Positions 19,385 to 29,587 of a stretch of DNA of 64,000 nt are shown here, piece by piece. Every line of letters starts with the position of its first letter. The first letter of the stretch is position 1. Both the position numbers and the translations under genes were made by a program. This stretch comes from Agarophyton chilense (taxonomy: Eukaryota > Rhodophyta > Florideophyceae > Gracilariales > Gracilariaceae), in the NCBI GenBank assembly GCA_030374765.1, contig JARGXX010000001.1:1488001-1552000 (forward strand). The letters are read 5' to 3'. Under the pieces are notes generated by a model. That model was not told the DNA's origin. It ran no database searches and was given only the letters and a program-made list of their open reading frames with translations.

Positions 19385-22117
19385 TCACACGTGGCGCGCG
19401 CAACCCAGATATTTGGGAGCGTAGCTAGCAATGGTGCGCATGTCGCGCGTGCACACCACTTGTGCCGCGTCCTGCAAGCACGCCGCGATGCACACTCCCG
19501 TCTCCACGGCGCGGCAGAAGCGCGCGCACCGCCCGCGCACCTTCGTTTCCGCCTCCGTTGTCTCCGTCGTCTCCGCCACTACTGCCTCAAGCAGCTCGTT
19601 TGAGTCGCGCAACGCCGCGCGTAGCGCCGTGTGAAGCGCATCGCTGCCGCGCGCACACCCCTCCGCTTCCAGACTGCGGCTTAGCTCGCCGCCCATCTTG
19701 CTGCATATCGCCTCGCTCCAGCTCAGGCACGTCCAGCCCTCGCGCGCCATCTTTGACAACCATCGTCGTATCTCGCCGCTTACGTATGATATGATCTCCG
19801 TGAAGCCGCTCTTGCAACCGTCTTGTGTGTCGCGCGTGTCACACCGCCACAGCTGTACAACGCTCTGTTTGACCATGTCAAATACTTTCACAACGCTGCC
19901 GACGCTCCTGTCACACGCGCCACTAAGACTCATCTCGTAACCAATGAACTGCATTCCCTCGTACACACAGTGCTCATACATCCTCTCTTTGCCCATGTGC
20001 AACACATGTTTCGTCAATCCGTCCATCTTCGTGGCCACATCTCTCACATCAAGTCTGCTCAACAATTCACCCAGTCTCACCACGCGCACTCCTCGCAATG
20101 TCCGCTCAATGTTTCCGCTTCTTTCCACAACCCTCGCTGTGGACGCTCTAGCCAATTCTTTGGTTTCGTCAATTGTGGGGCTTACGGTCCTTCCACCGCT
20201 GAACCCACTTTCCTTCCACAGCAGCAACGCGCGTAGCATTTGAACTTCTTTTCGCAATCTCCTCATTTCCCCATTGCCCCTGTCAACACAACTTGTGCAC
20301 TCATTTCGCTCTACGTTCCCCTCGTCTCCTTCTTTGGTTTCGTGCGCGGGTGCGTGCACTCTGCCGCCTTTTTCCGTCATTGTTGTATTTGGTTCCGTTC
20401 GCATGATTTTTGAATCCTCCTTTGATCTGTCCACACCAATGGCACATTTGTCATTTGGTGCCATTCCATAATCTATCTCCACCCGTTCTTTACAATTACC
20501 CTCGAGTAAAGCCTGTGGTATGGGAGGGAGCCGCACTTTGCCTCCTACACCGCCGAAATTCAATGCAGGCAATCTCATGACATCAATAGCACTTGCTGCA
20601 TTGTCAACGCCAGCACCCCTCAATCTGTACAGTTTGTCATTTTTACACGGCGGCGGCAAAGATCGACTCTCGCTCTCCAAGAACGCCGAACGAACCACAG
20701 GAGTAGTTGTGCATCTGTTATCGCCTCCTGTACCGCCATTCGATACTCCTTTCACTTCTCCCGTTTTCTCAGTATACGAAACCGCCATTGCTTTGTTCCG
20801 ACGTCGCTGTTTGGTCTTGTTCTCGGCCTTGGTCGTTCCCTTACCTTTCCGCTTGCGCGATTTTTGGTCCTTGGCGGCAGTAGGTTTGTCTTGCAAGTCA
20901 GCGATCGGGTTTCTGTTTGGGAGTTTGGCCGACTTTGCCTTCTTTTTTTCTTTCGGAACACGCTGACTCCGACTTCGCGCCGTTTTCGTCTTTGGCTTGT
21001 GAATGGATTTAGTCGGATCACTGACCGTTTTGTTTCGTTTCTGACTCTGTTTTGACCACGGTGGCTGTTTTGCAGTCATTGACTCATTCTCGATACCACA
21101 ACTCTCTTCATGCACAGAAAGGCATTTGTCCCCATCGGGTTTCGTCTTGTCTGCGACCCGACTCAGGGTCAGGGGAATCGCATGGCTTTTATTAGCAACC
21201 AGAGGATTTACCGGGACAACAGCTGGCGGCAACAATTGCTTCTGTCCATGGTGCCCATTGGTTTTGTCGGTAATGACAAAGTTGGCCGCCCTCTCTGCAT
21301 CCACTGTCTGTTCGACCGTTTTTCCGGGCTTTGACGGGGTCGCATTCAGTGAAGTAGAGCTCGGAGGCTGCTGCAGTCCAACATCATGAGCTGAGGATAC
21401 ATTTCCAACGTCGACCTGCACCCTGTGCGACCCAAGCTGATTTGTTCTGCACGTTTGCGCTGATAGGCTGTGCTTTGGGAGCAAGGCAGATATCTGTGGA
21501 ACAGGGATGGTCTTCCCTGCATTTGCTTTTAGCTGCGAGGTTGTTTCATTTAGCGTGCTCCTTCCATTCAGAACTTGTGCAGTAGATGGGGCCTGAGCGA
21601 TAGATTGGGTGCTTCCACCAGAGCGCGGCTGAATTGTAGCGGTGAGCTTGGCGCCTGCCTCCACCCCTGCGGGACTCCTTCCCGTCCCTATCTTTAGCAA
21701 CGGCGTAGACAAGGATGCAGCATTGCACTGCAATCGTCCATTAGGTAATCGTGATACTCGACGTGTAGAGTCAAGGTGTGATTTCAAACTTCCATGAAGT
21801 TGATGAGGTGTTGCAGGGTGCAAAGCCCTCGTACATGTAATTCCAAGACAAGACTGTTGTACATTGGCGCCCGACGTAAGCGATGAAATGATTGGCGTGA
21901 ATGCTCTCTTCGATGCAAACGAATCTTCGACAACAGCGTTGTTCGGCACTGTTGGAGGATGAGCATGCGTGTACGGTCCACTGCAGACGCGCTCGTCCCT
22001 GTGGATCGTATGATCGTTAGTTTTGCACCTAGTTCCAAACAACTGTTCTCTGTGAACGGGTTCTGGTGGAATTGTGGTGGCATCGCTATCATTCATTTTG
22101 AGGCTGGTTTGGTCCAT
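19385..22117 (-). CDS. unrecognised 910-residue basic, low-complexity protein
   Basis: I do not recognise a family. The frame is uninterrupted for 910 codons from an ATG (complement of 22115-22117). Roughly residues 1-350 are Ser/Thr/Pro/Gln-rich and look disordered. Around 370-450 is a strongly basic block (KEKKKAKSAK, KSRKRKGKGTTK, KQRRRNKAM) that could be a nuclear localisation or nucleic-acid-binding segment. From about 650 the sequence becomes regular: RRLRKEVQMLRALLLWKE could be a short coiled coil. The last 250 residues are predicted mostly helical by eye and contain several cysteines (HCVYEGMQF, RCARFCRAVETGVCIAACL). A nuclear role is plausible, not shown. The minus-strand gene runs in the same direction as its zinc-finger neighbour, 497 bases apart. 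Confidence 0.6.
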   Translation of the reverse strand: MDQTSLKMNDSDATTIPPEPVHREQLFGTRCKTNDHTIHRDERVCSGPYTHAHPPTVPNNAVVEDSFASKRAFTPIISSLTSGANVQQSCLGITCTRALHPATPHQLHGSLKSHLDSTRRVSRLPNGRLQCNAASLSTPLLKIGTGRSPAGVEAGAKLTATIQPRSGGSTQSIAQAPSTAQVLNGRSTLNETTSQLKANAGKTIPVPQISALLPKHSLSAQTCRTNQLGSHRVQVDVGNVSSAHDVGLQQPPSSTSLNATPSKPGKTVEQTVDAERAANFVITDKTNGHHGQKQLLPPAVVPVNPLVANKSHAIPLTLSRVADKTKPDGDKCLSVHEESCGIENESMTAKQPPWSKQSQKRNKTVSDPTKSIHKPKTKTARSRSQRVPKEKKKAKSAKLPNRNPIADLQDKPTAAKDQKSRKRKGKGTTKAENKTKQRRRNKAMAVSYTEKTGEVKGVSNGGTGGDNRCTTTPVVRSAFLESESRSLPPPCKNDKLYRLRGAGVDNAASAIDVMRLPALNFGGVGGKVRLPPIPQALLEGNCKERVEIDYGMAPNDKCAIGVDRSKEDSKIMRTEPNTTMTEKGGRVHAPAHETKEGDEGNVERNECTSCVDRGNGEMRRLRKEVQMLRALLLWKESGFSGGRTVSPTIDETKELARASTARVVERSGNIERTLRGVRVVRLGELLSRLDVRDVATKMDGLTKHVLHMGKERMYEHCVYEGMQFIGYEMSLSGACDRSVGSVVKVFDMVKQSVVQLWRCDTRDTQDGCKSGFTEIISYVSGEIRRWLSKMAREGWTCLSWSEAICSKMGGELSRSLEAEGCARGSDALHTALRAALRDSNELLEAVVAETTETTEAETKVRGRCARFCRAVETGVCIAACLQDAAQVVCTRDMRTIASYAPKYLGCARHV

Positions 22118-22613
22118 GCTGCGGCTGGCGGCCTGAACTTTGGCACGCGACGAAGACCCTCTCGAGTCTCTTCAGCGAGGGACGGTCTCAAGCTTCGGCG
22201 CTGCAGTAGCGGCGCAACCACTCAAAGGAGGTTAGTACTGAAAAGAAAACAACAAAGTTTGTGTGGTTCGCATAAAATAGTCGAAACGAAAAGCAGTTCT
22301 TGGTTTCTTTTCGGAGATTGAGATTGCAAGTGTAGGAAGGGAAAGGAAGGATGCAACAACGAATGGAAGCATAAGGTAGCAGTAGTGGTAGCGGCGCGAG
22401 GTATGGCCAACCATCCTTTAATGGGCGTCAGTGCAAGTAGCATATGTACACAAGAGCAGATTGGACTAGTAGAAGCGAACCAAAAGAAATGAACATATTA
22501 ACTAGATTAGCGACTAAATGCGGGATGAAGAGGAGGAGAACAGAAAAAGAGAGGGGTGGAAGACGAGGGTGAGAGGCGGAAACAAGGAGACCCATGTGAT
22601 GATGATAAACACG
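22118..22613. other. short intergenic region
   Basis: Upstream of the 910-residue gene and downstream of the HAD-like gene, both on the minus strand. Purine-rich GGAAGGGAAAGG sequence; nothing else recognised. Confidence 0.35.
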
Positions 22614-23618
22614 TTATACAACCGCCGCGCATGTTGCCATAGCTGAAACTGGCGACAGGGGTGCGTGGGCGTCCAATGTTGTAGAGGACGGCTGTTTCAC
22701 GAGCATCGACGTCGAGTCATGGGAAGCGGGTACGGAGTTGTTCGGTTGAACTTGGTGGTGGGCTTGGGTAGTTTGAGAGTGATTTTGTTGTTGGTCGTGA
22801 GGTTGATTACAGTTATTGTTCTGATGGGATGGAGAAGACTCTTTGTACATGCTGACATCGAAAGCGTCATGATGAGCTGCCATAGCGGTGATGTGATCCA
22901 GCAACACGGAAAGCTCGCGACATAGTTGGTCGATGCTGGGTCGTTCCAAAAACTTGACCACCTTGAGCACGATGGGGGCGCCGTGCACGGTGAGGTGGTT
23001 GGCAGCGGCGTGAGCGGCGTACTGGTCCCCCACGGAGTCACCGAGCACGATGACATGCAGTGGCTGCTTTGGCTGCGGCAGAAAAGAGCATATCGAACGC
23101 AGTTCGTCAAAAAACGTACGTGCCTTCCATTGTAACGGGTGGTCACGGTATACATCCACATATCGCGCGCGCGCCGAAATGATCTTGACGAGTTTGTAGT
23201 TGTTTTCCAAAAATGCACGCACTGCCGGAAGGAATCGGCTGGAGCTGAGCTCGACCCAGCCGTCGCCAGCGTTGGTGACGATGAGAACGGTGCCCAAACT
23301 TACGGCGGTTTTCAACAAGGACAGCACTCTACTCTCCAAAACGCGCAGATGCGAGGACACCTCCGGGGCGCATTCGTCCAATTTTATGTCAAGATCGGCC
23401 ATGAAGCCGCACCGCTCGAGAAAGGAGGTGGCGCAACAGGTGTCGTCCCAGTCGAGGATAAAGACGGTGGGCGGCAAGGTATGACGTTTGAGTCTTGCGC
23501 GACGCATGCTCTCGACGGCGAAGGGGATCTCATGGAGCACGGCGGCGAAGGCGGCGCGGTGAAGCGGGTGAACGTGATATGCGGAATGAGGGCGCTTGGT
23601 GGCCAGCGGGAGAGCCAT
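22614..23618 (-). CDS. HAD-superfamily-like protein
   Basis: 334-residue protein with the three signs of the haloacid dehalogenase fold: motif I FILDWDDTCCATSF (the D-x-D-x-T nucleophile loop reads DWDDT, about residues 55-59), motif II-like VLIVTNAGDGWVELSS, and motif III/IV-like VIVLGDSVGDQYAAHAAA. HAD proteins are usually Mg-dependent phosphatases acting through an aspartyl-phosphate. Similar stand-alone proteins occur in protists and algae, mostly without known substrate. The C-terminal 100 residues are low complexity (His/Gln/Asn-rich) and probably disordered. Start ATG is the complement of 23616-23618. Single exon. In motif I the second conserved Asp is followed directly by Thr, so a phosphatase is possible but unproven. 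Confidence 0.65.
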   Translation of the reverse strand: MALPLATKRPHSAYHVHPLHRAAFAAVLHEIPFAVESMRRARLKRHTLPPTVFILDWDDTCCATSFLERCGFMADLDIKLDECAPEVSSHLRVLESRVLSLLKTAVSLGTVLIVTNAGDGWVELSSSRFLPAVRAFLENNYKLVKIISARARYVDVYRDHPLQWKARTFFDELRSICSFLPQPKQPLHVIVLGDSVGDQYAAHAAANHLTVHGAPIVLKVVKFLERPSIDQLCRELSVLLDHITAMAAHHDAFDVSMYKESSPSHQNNNCNQPHDQQQNHSQTTQAHHQVQPNNSVPASHDSTSMLVKQPSSTTLDAHAPLSPVSAMATCAAVV

Positions 23619-24798
23619 GGGTGGGCGAAGGTTCGCTTAATGTGGGGGATGAGAGGGGAGTTGAGACGACAAGCGGTGCTGAAAAGCGTGCGAAGAAAGA
23701 AGCGGAAGACCAAGACGCCCGTGAAGGTGGCGGCAGGGTGAGAGGCGAGCAGCGGAGTGAAGTGAAGTGAAGTAAAGTGGGCGTGGTGGAAGCCGAGGGG
23801 GTACGATACGCACGGGGGCGAGGATATGACGGGAAACAAAGGGGGAAGACTCGGAAGAAATGCGACAACAAGACGGTGGTAACAGGGAGTCTGATGTTAC
23901 AAGGGGCGCTTCTGACGCGAGGACGGCGTCGTCGCAGCGCGTGGGAGGGGCTATGGGGCAAGACAAAAGGGCGGAGAGGGACGATGAGGGAGAGGGGGGT
24001 TGGGGAGAGAGAGCGGAGAGTAACTTGATAGATAAAGTTAAAGAGAATGGGGCAGGGGGAAGGAAGGGGGTCTGTTGAGAGCGCGGTAGATTTGATGTAA
24101 TGAGCGATTGGGCCACGGAGTGGGACATAGCGGCGTGGGCGCAGCAGCGCGGTGCACTGCGGCGGGGGGCGGGCGGTGGGGACGTGGGCGTGAGCAGTCG
24201 GTGACACTGCGGCTCGAAGGTCAAAGCGCGCCGCTTGCTGAGGGACGACAGCGTGATGCGTATGTGACAACGCTGTTGTGACGCCAGCAAACACATGACG
24301 TGCGACATCTGCCAATTATAGGCTGGAAGACGAGAGCGCGCGTGACGGTGGGCGGTAAGTCGTGCTGACGCGTGGCGCGCGCGTGGCGCGCGCGTGGCAC
24401 AGTTACTTGCCACGCTGCACGGCTGCGACGGCACGTGTCACTGTAAATGAGCGCAGCAATCGCTGCGACGCGCGAACACGGGCTGACTGCGCCATAGCGC
24501 GCTTGTGCATTGACGTCTGCGACTGAGCGCGGTGTGAACGAATAGCCGTTCTGCGGCGCAGTGCCCACACTGTCATGGCGGGGGCGCGTGGTGTGTGCTG
24601 TAAACGAGAAAGCAACTGAGCGTGACACATGCCACCGTGCCACTCTTAATCTGTGCCGATCTGCCACGTAGCACGCGTAAAGCCTTGCCGTCGTTCGCCA
24701 ACGCCTTGATTCCAAGCGTTTTTGCCAGTTGCCACCGGCGCGTCGTTGCGCTCACGCACGCACGATAGCCGCCCTCCCTCCCGCCCGCCCGCCCGCCC

Positions 24799-24846
24799 GC
24801 GTCGCCTTCCGCGTCGCCTTCCGCGTCGCCTTCCGCATCGCCTCCC
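24799..24846 (+). repeat. 12-base tandem repeat GCGTCGCCTTCC
   Basis: Three exact copies (24799-24834) and a fourth degenerate copy, preceded by a CCCG run at about 24780-24798. Confidence 0.85.
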
Positions 24847-25992
24847 GCCGCGAGCACCCCGCAGCTCGCACGGTGTCTAAAATTACTCTCGGAACCGTAC
24901 AGCGCGCAGCATACGCCCTCCGCTACTCCCAAAACGCACAGCGCAAAGCACCCACCAACCCTAAACCGCGCGCTGTAAGCGGAGCGCGGCGTATGTACGC
25001 CACCCGCCGCACGTGAGACGACGGACACGTGTGTGCGCAGTTATACCATTGTCACGCTGCTGACGCCTGCCCATGCGTGCAACTCGGCACCATTGCTGGC
25101 GTGCCAACACGCCAGATCGCCACCCGTGTGCGCAGTTTTGTGAGTTTTTTGATAACCCACCGAACGCACCACCTCACCGTTTGGTGCCGTCATCGAAAAA
25201 CGTCGCTTCCACTCGTGCGTCGCACTGTCCCAGTCGCTCTCTCGCCACGTCCACCTGTTTTAGTCACAGCTGGCCATCAATGTTTCCACCTCCGCCCCGC
25301 CGCCGCTCTTGCGCTTTTCACACACCTATCTACAAAACTCCTCATCGTGATTTACTCTAACACGCCCGGTTTCTACTCATCCGAAACAAATCGTGCTCGA
25401 CGCCGGGCTGCCTGTACACACCCCGCACCTTGCTGTTTCACCCCACGATAATCTTTGTCCCATTGCCCACCAGCGTTCCCACCAGATTACGTCATTCACT
25501 CTTGTCTTCCATCGTTCGAGTCGCGCTCACGCACGCGCCTTACCTCGTTGCAAAATGCAACCATGCAACGTGTATATGCTTGTTTAGCACCGCTGTCTGT
25601 CACCGGTCAACTGCGTAGGAACCTACGATTCAACCATGTCAAGCGAACAGCGACCAGCGACCAGCGACCAGTGGACAAACAATCCTCGTTTCTCTCTACC
25701 GCCACCCAATCTACGCTGCCCTCGTCTATTATATCTGGTAAAAGGTAAAAAGTGCATCTTAAGGGTGGGAGCCTCAACTCAAATAAACGGCCACCATTGT
25801 GCGTATCCACTGCGCGCGCACACAGCACGTGGTGCATGCAAGTTGTCGGAGCAAGTGCAAGGCGCAAATGTCGATCAGCTTTTTGTGGAGCACAACGCAG
25901 CAAGGGGATGAGAGAGTCGCGTCGGTAGTTCAGCCTGAGCAATGGCAAACCGGGTGACTGCCACCTTTTGGAGACTAGACCGACCATCTTCC

Positions 25993-25998
25993 AAAAAA
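25993..25998 (-). terminator. RNA polymerase III terminator of tRNA-Ser
   Basis: Six A on the plus strand give a TTTTTT run on the minus strand, 13 bases after the tRNA 3' end. Confidence 0.75.
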
Positions 25999-26011
25999 TT
26001 TTAATCTTCAC

Positions 26012-26113
26012 CGTCAACGGCAGGATTCGAACCTGCGCCTCCGAAGAGACGACATATCCTGTCGTACTTATGGTGATTCGAGTGTCGCGCCTTAACCACT
26101 CGGCCACGTTGAC
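26012..26113 (-). tRNA. tRNA-Ser(CGA) with a 21-base intron
   Basis: On the minus strand the acceptor GTCAACG (26113-26107) pairs with CGTTGAC (26019-26013), discriminator G at 26012. The D arm GCCGAGTGGTTAAGGC is typical of serine tRNA. The anticodon stem CGACA (26087-26083) pairs with TGTCG (26054-26050), with anticodon CGA at 26080-26078, reading UCG. The intron occupies 26056-26076, one base after the anticodon (canonical position). A long variable arm CTCTTCGGAG is the class II signature; the T arm is GCAGG-TTCGAAT-CCTGC. Internal A and B boxes are present, and a T6 terminator follows. Mature length is about 81 bases before CCA addition. Confidence 0.93.
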
Positions 26114-26562
26114 AAGCGTCAGATCTCTGAACAACACCTGGAACTTTAAAATATTTATACTCTTTTTTCAGTCAAGATTGCCTTGCGAGCATTGTGATTG
26201 GCACAGTGTCAGCAAACAAAACAGCTATACACCAGTACGGTACTGCCTAAACAAATACAAGAGCTAAATTGTGACAAATCCATTTCTTTGGCTTTTGCGC
26301 TGCTGCCGCTTTCGCTCTTTGCCCCCGAATCTCTTCAGTGCGATTTGCCACCGGGCGATTTCTTCCCACATTACTGCCCCGCTTCGCCCCGCGCTCTCCG
26401 TCAGCCACCCCCGGGCACTCTCGCCTCATCGCCAGGTAGGAATCGGCTCACATAGGTGTTTGCGATTTGCGTATTCTGCCGCCTTCATCCTTTCTACGCT
26501 TCCCGCACCGATTGTACATGCCAACTCGTTCTGTGTCCTGATCTAAAACTCGCTTGTCCGTC
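26114..26562. other. intergenic region between tRNA-Ser and beta'-COP
   Basis: Divergent 5' region of tRNA-Ser (minus) and the beta'-COP gene (plus). Presumed pol II promoter and leader; no clear TATA box. Confidence 0.4.
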
Positions 26563-29359
26563 ATGGTAAGTAAGCCCCCATCGCGTGCGCTGTGCTCCAC
26601 ATAGACGTGGTTTACAATTCTTATGTCAGAAAACTCACAGCCATACTCTGTTTTTATTGTAGCCTCTCCGTTTGGAGATTGAGAGGAAATTCACTCAACC
26701 ATCAGAGCGAGTAAAATGCGTCGATATTCATCCTACCGAGCCATGGGTGCTCGCAACTATGTATGACGGGCACGTCGTCATATACAATTATGAAACCTCT
26801 GCTGTCGTCAAGAGCTGGGAGGTAACAGATCAACCCGTGCGATGCGGAGCCTTTGTGGCCAGAAAGCAATGGATTATTGTTGGAGCTGACGATATGTTTA
26901 TTCGATGCTATAACTATAACACCATGGAGAAGATCAAGATTTTCGAGGCTCATATTGATTATATTAGAAGCATAACTGTACACCCCACCTTGCCTATATT
27001 TGTCACTTGCTCTGATGATATGCAAGTCAAGGCTTGGGACTGGGAGAAGGGGTGGGACTGTGTCATGCTTTTCGAAGGCCATGCGCATTATGTTATGCAG
27101 GTCAAGTTCAACCCCAAAGATCCGAACACCTTCGCCTCCGCCTCTCTTGATCATACTGTGAAGGTCTGGAATTTGAGCTCGCCCGTGCCCAATTTCACTC
27201 TGGAGGGCCATGAAAAGGGTGTCAACTGCGTCGACTATTACAACGGAGGCGATAAGCCTTATTTAGTTACTGGCGGTGATGATAACTGTGTCCGTATTTG
27301 GGACTACCAGACAAAGTCATGCGTCCAGACACTTGAGGGGCATTCCAACAACGTCTCCTGTGTCGCGTTCTTGCCTGATCGCCCACTCATTGTATCGGGC
27401 TCCGAAGACGGCACGGTGCTACTATGGCATTCAAACACATATCGTATGGAACAAACACTGAACTATGGTATGGATCGCTGTTGGTCAATTTCTTATCTCA
27501 AGGGATCTAACAAGGTGGCTTTTGGCTTTGACGAGGGTACCGTTTTGTTGCAAATGGGAAAGGACACTCCTGTCGCCTCGATGGATGCGTCAGGAAAGGT
27601 GATCCTTGCAAAGCACAACGAAGTGTCCACTGTGAACGTCAGAACAGTTCAGGGAACCCTTTCGGACGGCGAAAGACTTTCTGCGGGCACCAAAGAGTTA
27701 GGATCTTGTGAGATCTACCCTCAAACGCTTGCGCACAGTCCAAACGGTCGATTCGTAGCGGTATGCGGTGATGGTGAGTACATTATATATACCGCCCTGA
27801 ACCTCAGAAATAAGTCGTTTGGCGCAGCGGACCAAGTCGTATGGGACAACAGCGTTGGAGAGTATGCGACTCGTCTTGGAACTAATGACATTCGCGTCCA
27901 CAACAAATTGTTCAAGGAGCGTAAATCTATGCGATGCATGTATGCAGCCGAGTCAATCTACGGTGGCGCTCTGCTCGGCGTTTGTGGGAAGGATTTTATT
28001 TGCTTCTATGATTGGGAAGATTTACAACTAGTTCGTCGCATTGATGTGGAGGCCAAGGGTGTCTACTGGTCGGATCAAGCACATTTGGTGGCAATCGCGG
28101 GCGAGTCCTCCTTTTATGTCTTGCAGTACTCTGCAGATGCCATGCAGAATGCTCTTGAAAAAGGAAGCGGTCGGCTGCCAGAAGACGGCGTGGAAGATGC
28201 CTTCGAGCTCATTCATGAAGTGCAAGAAGCGGTGCAGACCGGGAGATGGGTCGGCGATTGTTTCGTTTACACCAATTCCAACTCGAGGCTGAATTATGCC
28301 GTGGGTGCCGAAGTTACCACTTTGGTTCACATGGACAGACCTATGTATCTTCTCGGGTACCTGCCGAAAGAGAATCGTTTGTATTGCATTGACAAGGAGC
28401 AGAATATAGTCGGTTACACTCTTCTTCTTGCCGTACTAGAGTTCAAAACGGCAGTTGTGCGTGGAGGCATTCATATCGCGAAGCAAAGGGTTTTGCCTCG
28501 AATCCCGGCTTCCGAACACAACAAGCTCGCTCGCTTCCTGGAATCTCAGGGGTTGAAGGAGGATGCTTTAGAGCTAGCAACTGATCCGGATTATCGATGT
28601 GATCTGGCCATAAGTCTTGGTCGTTTAGATTTAGCAACTGAAATTGCGAGAGAACATCCGAGCGAGCTCAAGTGGGGACAGCTTGCCGATCTAGCAACGG
28701 TTAAGGGCGATTTTGTACTTGCCGAAGAAGCACTTCGAGAGTCTGAAGATTACAGCGGGCTTTTGACTCTCTACTCGGCGCGATCCGACAAAAAGTCTAT
28801 GATTGGTCTTGTGGACAAGGCTTCTACTGCTCACAAGATGAACGTGGCATTTCTCTCTGCGTTCATGTGCGGAGAGCTTGAGAAATGTCTGGACATTCTG
28901 TTGAAAAGTGGCCGTATTCCAGAGGCTGCGATTTTTGCCCGAACGTACATCCCCAGTCGCATGACACCAATTGTCGATATGTGGCGGACGGAATTACGGA
29001 AATCAGGAAATGTGAGAATAGCGGATGCTCTCGCGGATCCCACGGCCCATCCACATATGTTCCCTGGTATAGAAGATAGCTTCGAGGGCGAAAAAGCGGC
29101 CAAATTGATGGCTTCAAAGCGCGAAGGTAAGCTTGGAACCGCTTTCTCGGATCATCGACATGAAGCTTCCATGGAGCTTGCTGAACTCTTGCAAGCAATG
29201 AACATGAACGGAAACGGGATAACAGCCGATGAGGTAGAGGACAACAAAGCAGATGTAGACGAAGAGTTTAACGAAAATGGTAATCAGCCCGCAGGTGGGG
29301 ACGGTATGGCGGTTGATAGCTCTGCCCCCGGCGGAAAACCAAACCCTATAGAGACATAG
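26563..29359 (+). CDS. COPB2: coatomer subunit beta' (beta'-COP)
   Basis: 899-residue subunit of the COPI coat for Golgi-to-ER and intra-Golgi vesicle traffic. The first exon contributes only the ATG (26563-26565); a 97-base intron follows, and the frame resumes at 26663 with PLRLEIERKFTQPSERVKCVDIHP, giving the conserved beta'-COP N-terminus MPLRLEI. The N-terminal half carries WD40 repeats forming beta-propellers (VKAWDWEKGWDC, HYVMQVKFNPKD, VKVWNLSSP, VRIWDYQTK, ENTFEGHS-like VQTLEGHSNNVSCVAF). The C-terminal half matches the helical coatomer WD-associated region (LPRIPASEHNKLARFLESQG, then LGRLDLATEIAREHPSELKW). Total length agrees with the usual 900-910. The last 60 residues are acidic. 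Stop TAG at 29357-29359. Confidence 0.95.
26566..26662 (+). other. beta'-COP intron 1, directly after the start codon
   Basis: Donor GTAAGT at 26566 and acceptor TTTTTATTGTAG ending at 26662; phase 0. Without this splice the conserved residues PLRLEIERK have no start codon: the long frame's own first ATG lies much further in. Confidence 0.85.
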
Positions 29360-29587
29360 ACTTGAACAGAGGCTAGCAAGGGCATTCGAGGAACCCGGCC
29401 TAACAAGAAAAAAACGAAAGACGCGGGCTCTAGAATACAATCATCCGTAAAGTACGGGCAGGCGTTTCCGTGATATGCAGCACATAAGCATTTTCTTATA
29501 GTCTTATGCGCGGGAGACGAGCACAAATCTTAATGACATATACTTTGATTGTGTACATAGGCGAGGTCTGTTGCCCCATGTGCAGCT

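Larger units (their letters stand above)
23619..26011. other. 2.4 kb intergenic region
   Basis: Frames on both strands (for example minus 23530-24434) are Ser/Pro/Arg-rich shadows without motifs. GC-rich with simple repeats: GAAGTGAAGT at about 23758-23778, GCGTGGCGCGC at about 24369-24400, 12-base repeats at 24799-24846, and GCGACCA at about 25650-25669. No gene supported. Confidence 0.35.

Noticed and set aside
23530-24434. Long minus-strand frames upstream of the HAD-like gene
   Set aside because: Overlapping Ser/Pro/Arg-rich frames in GC-rich sequence with no motif.
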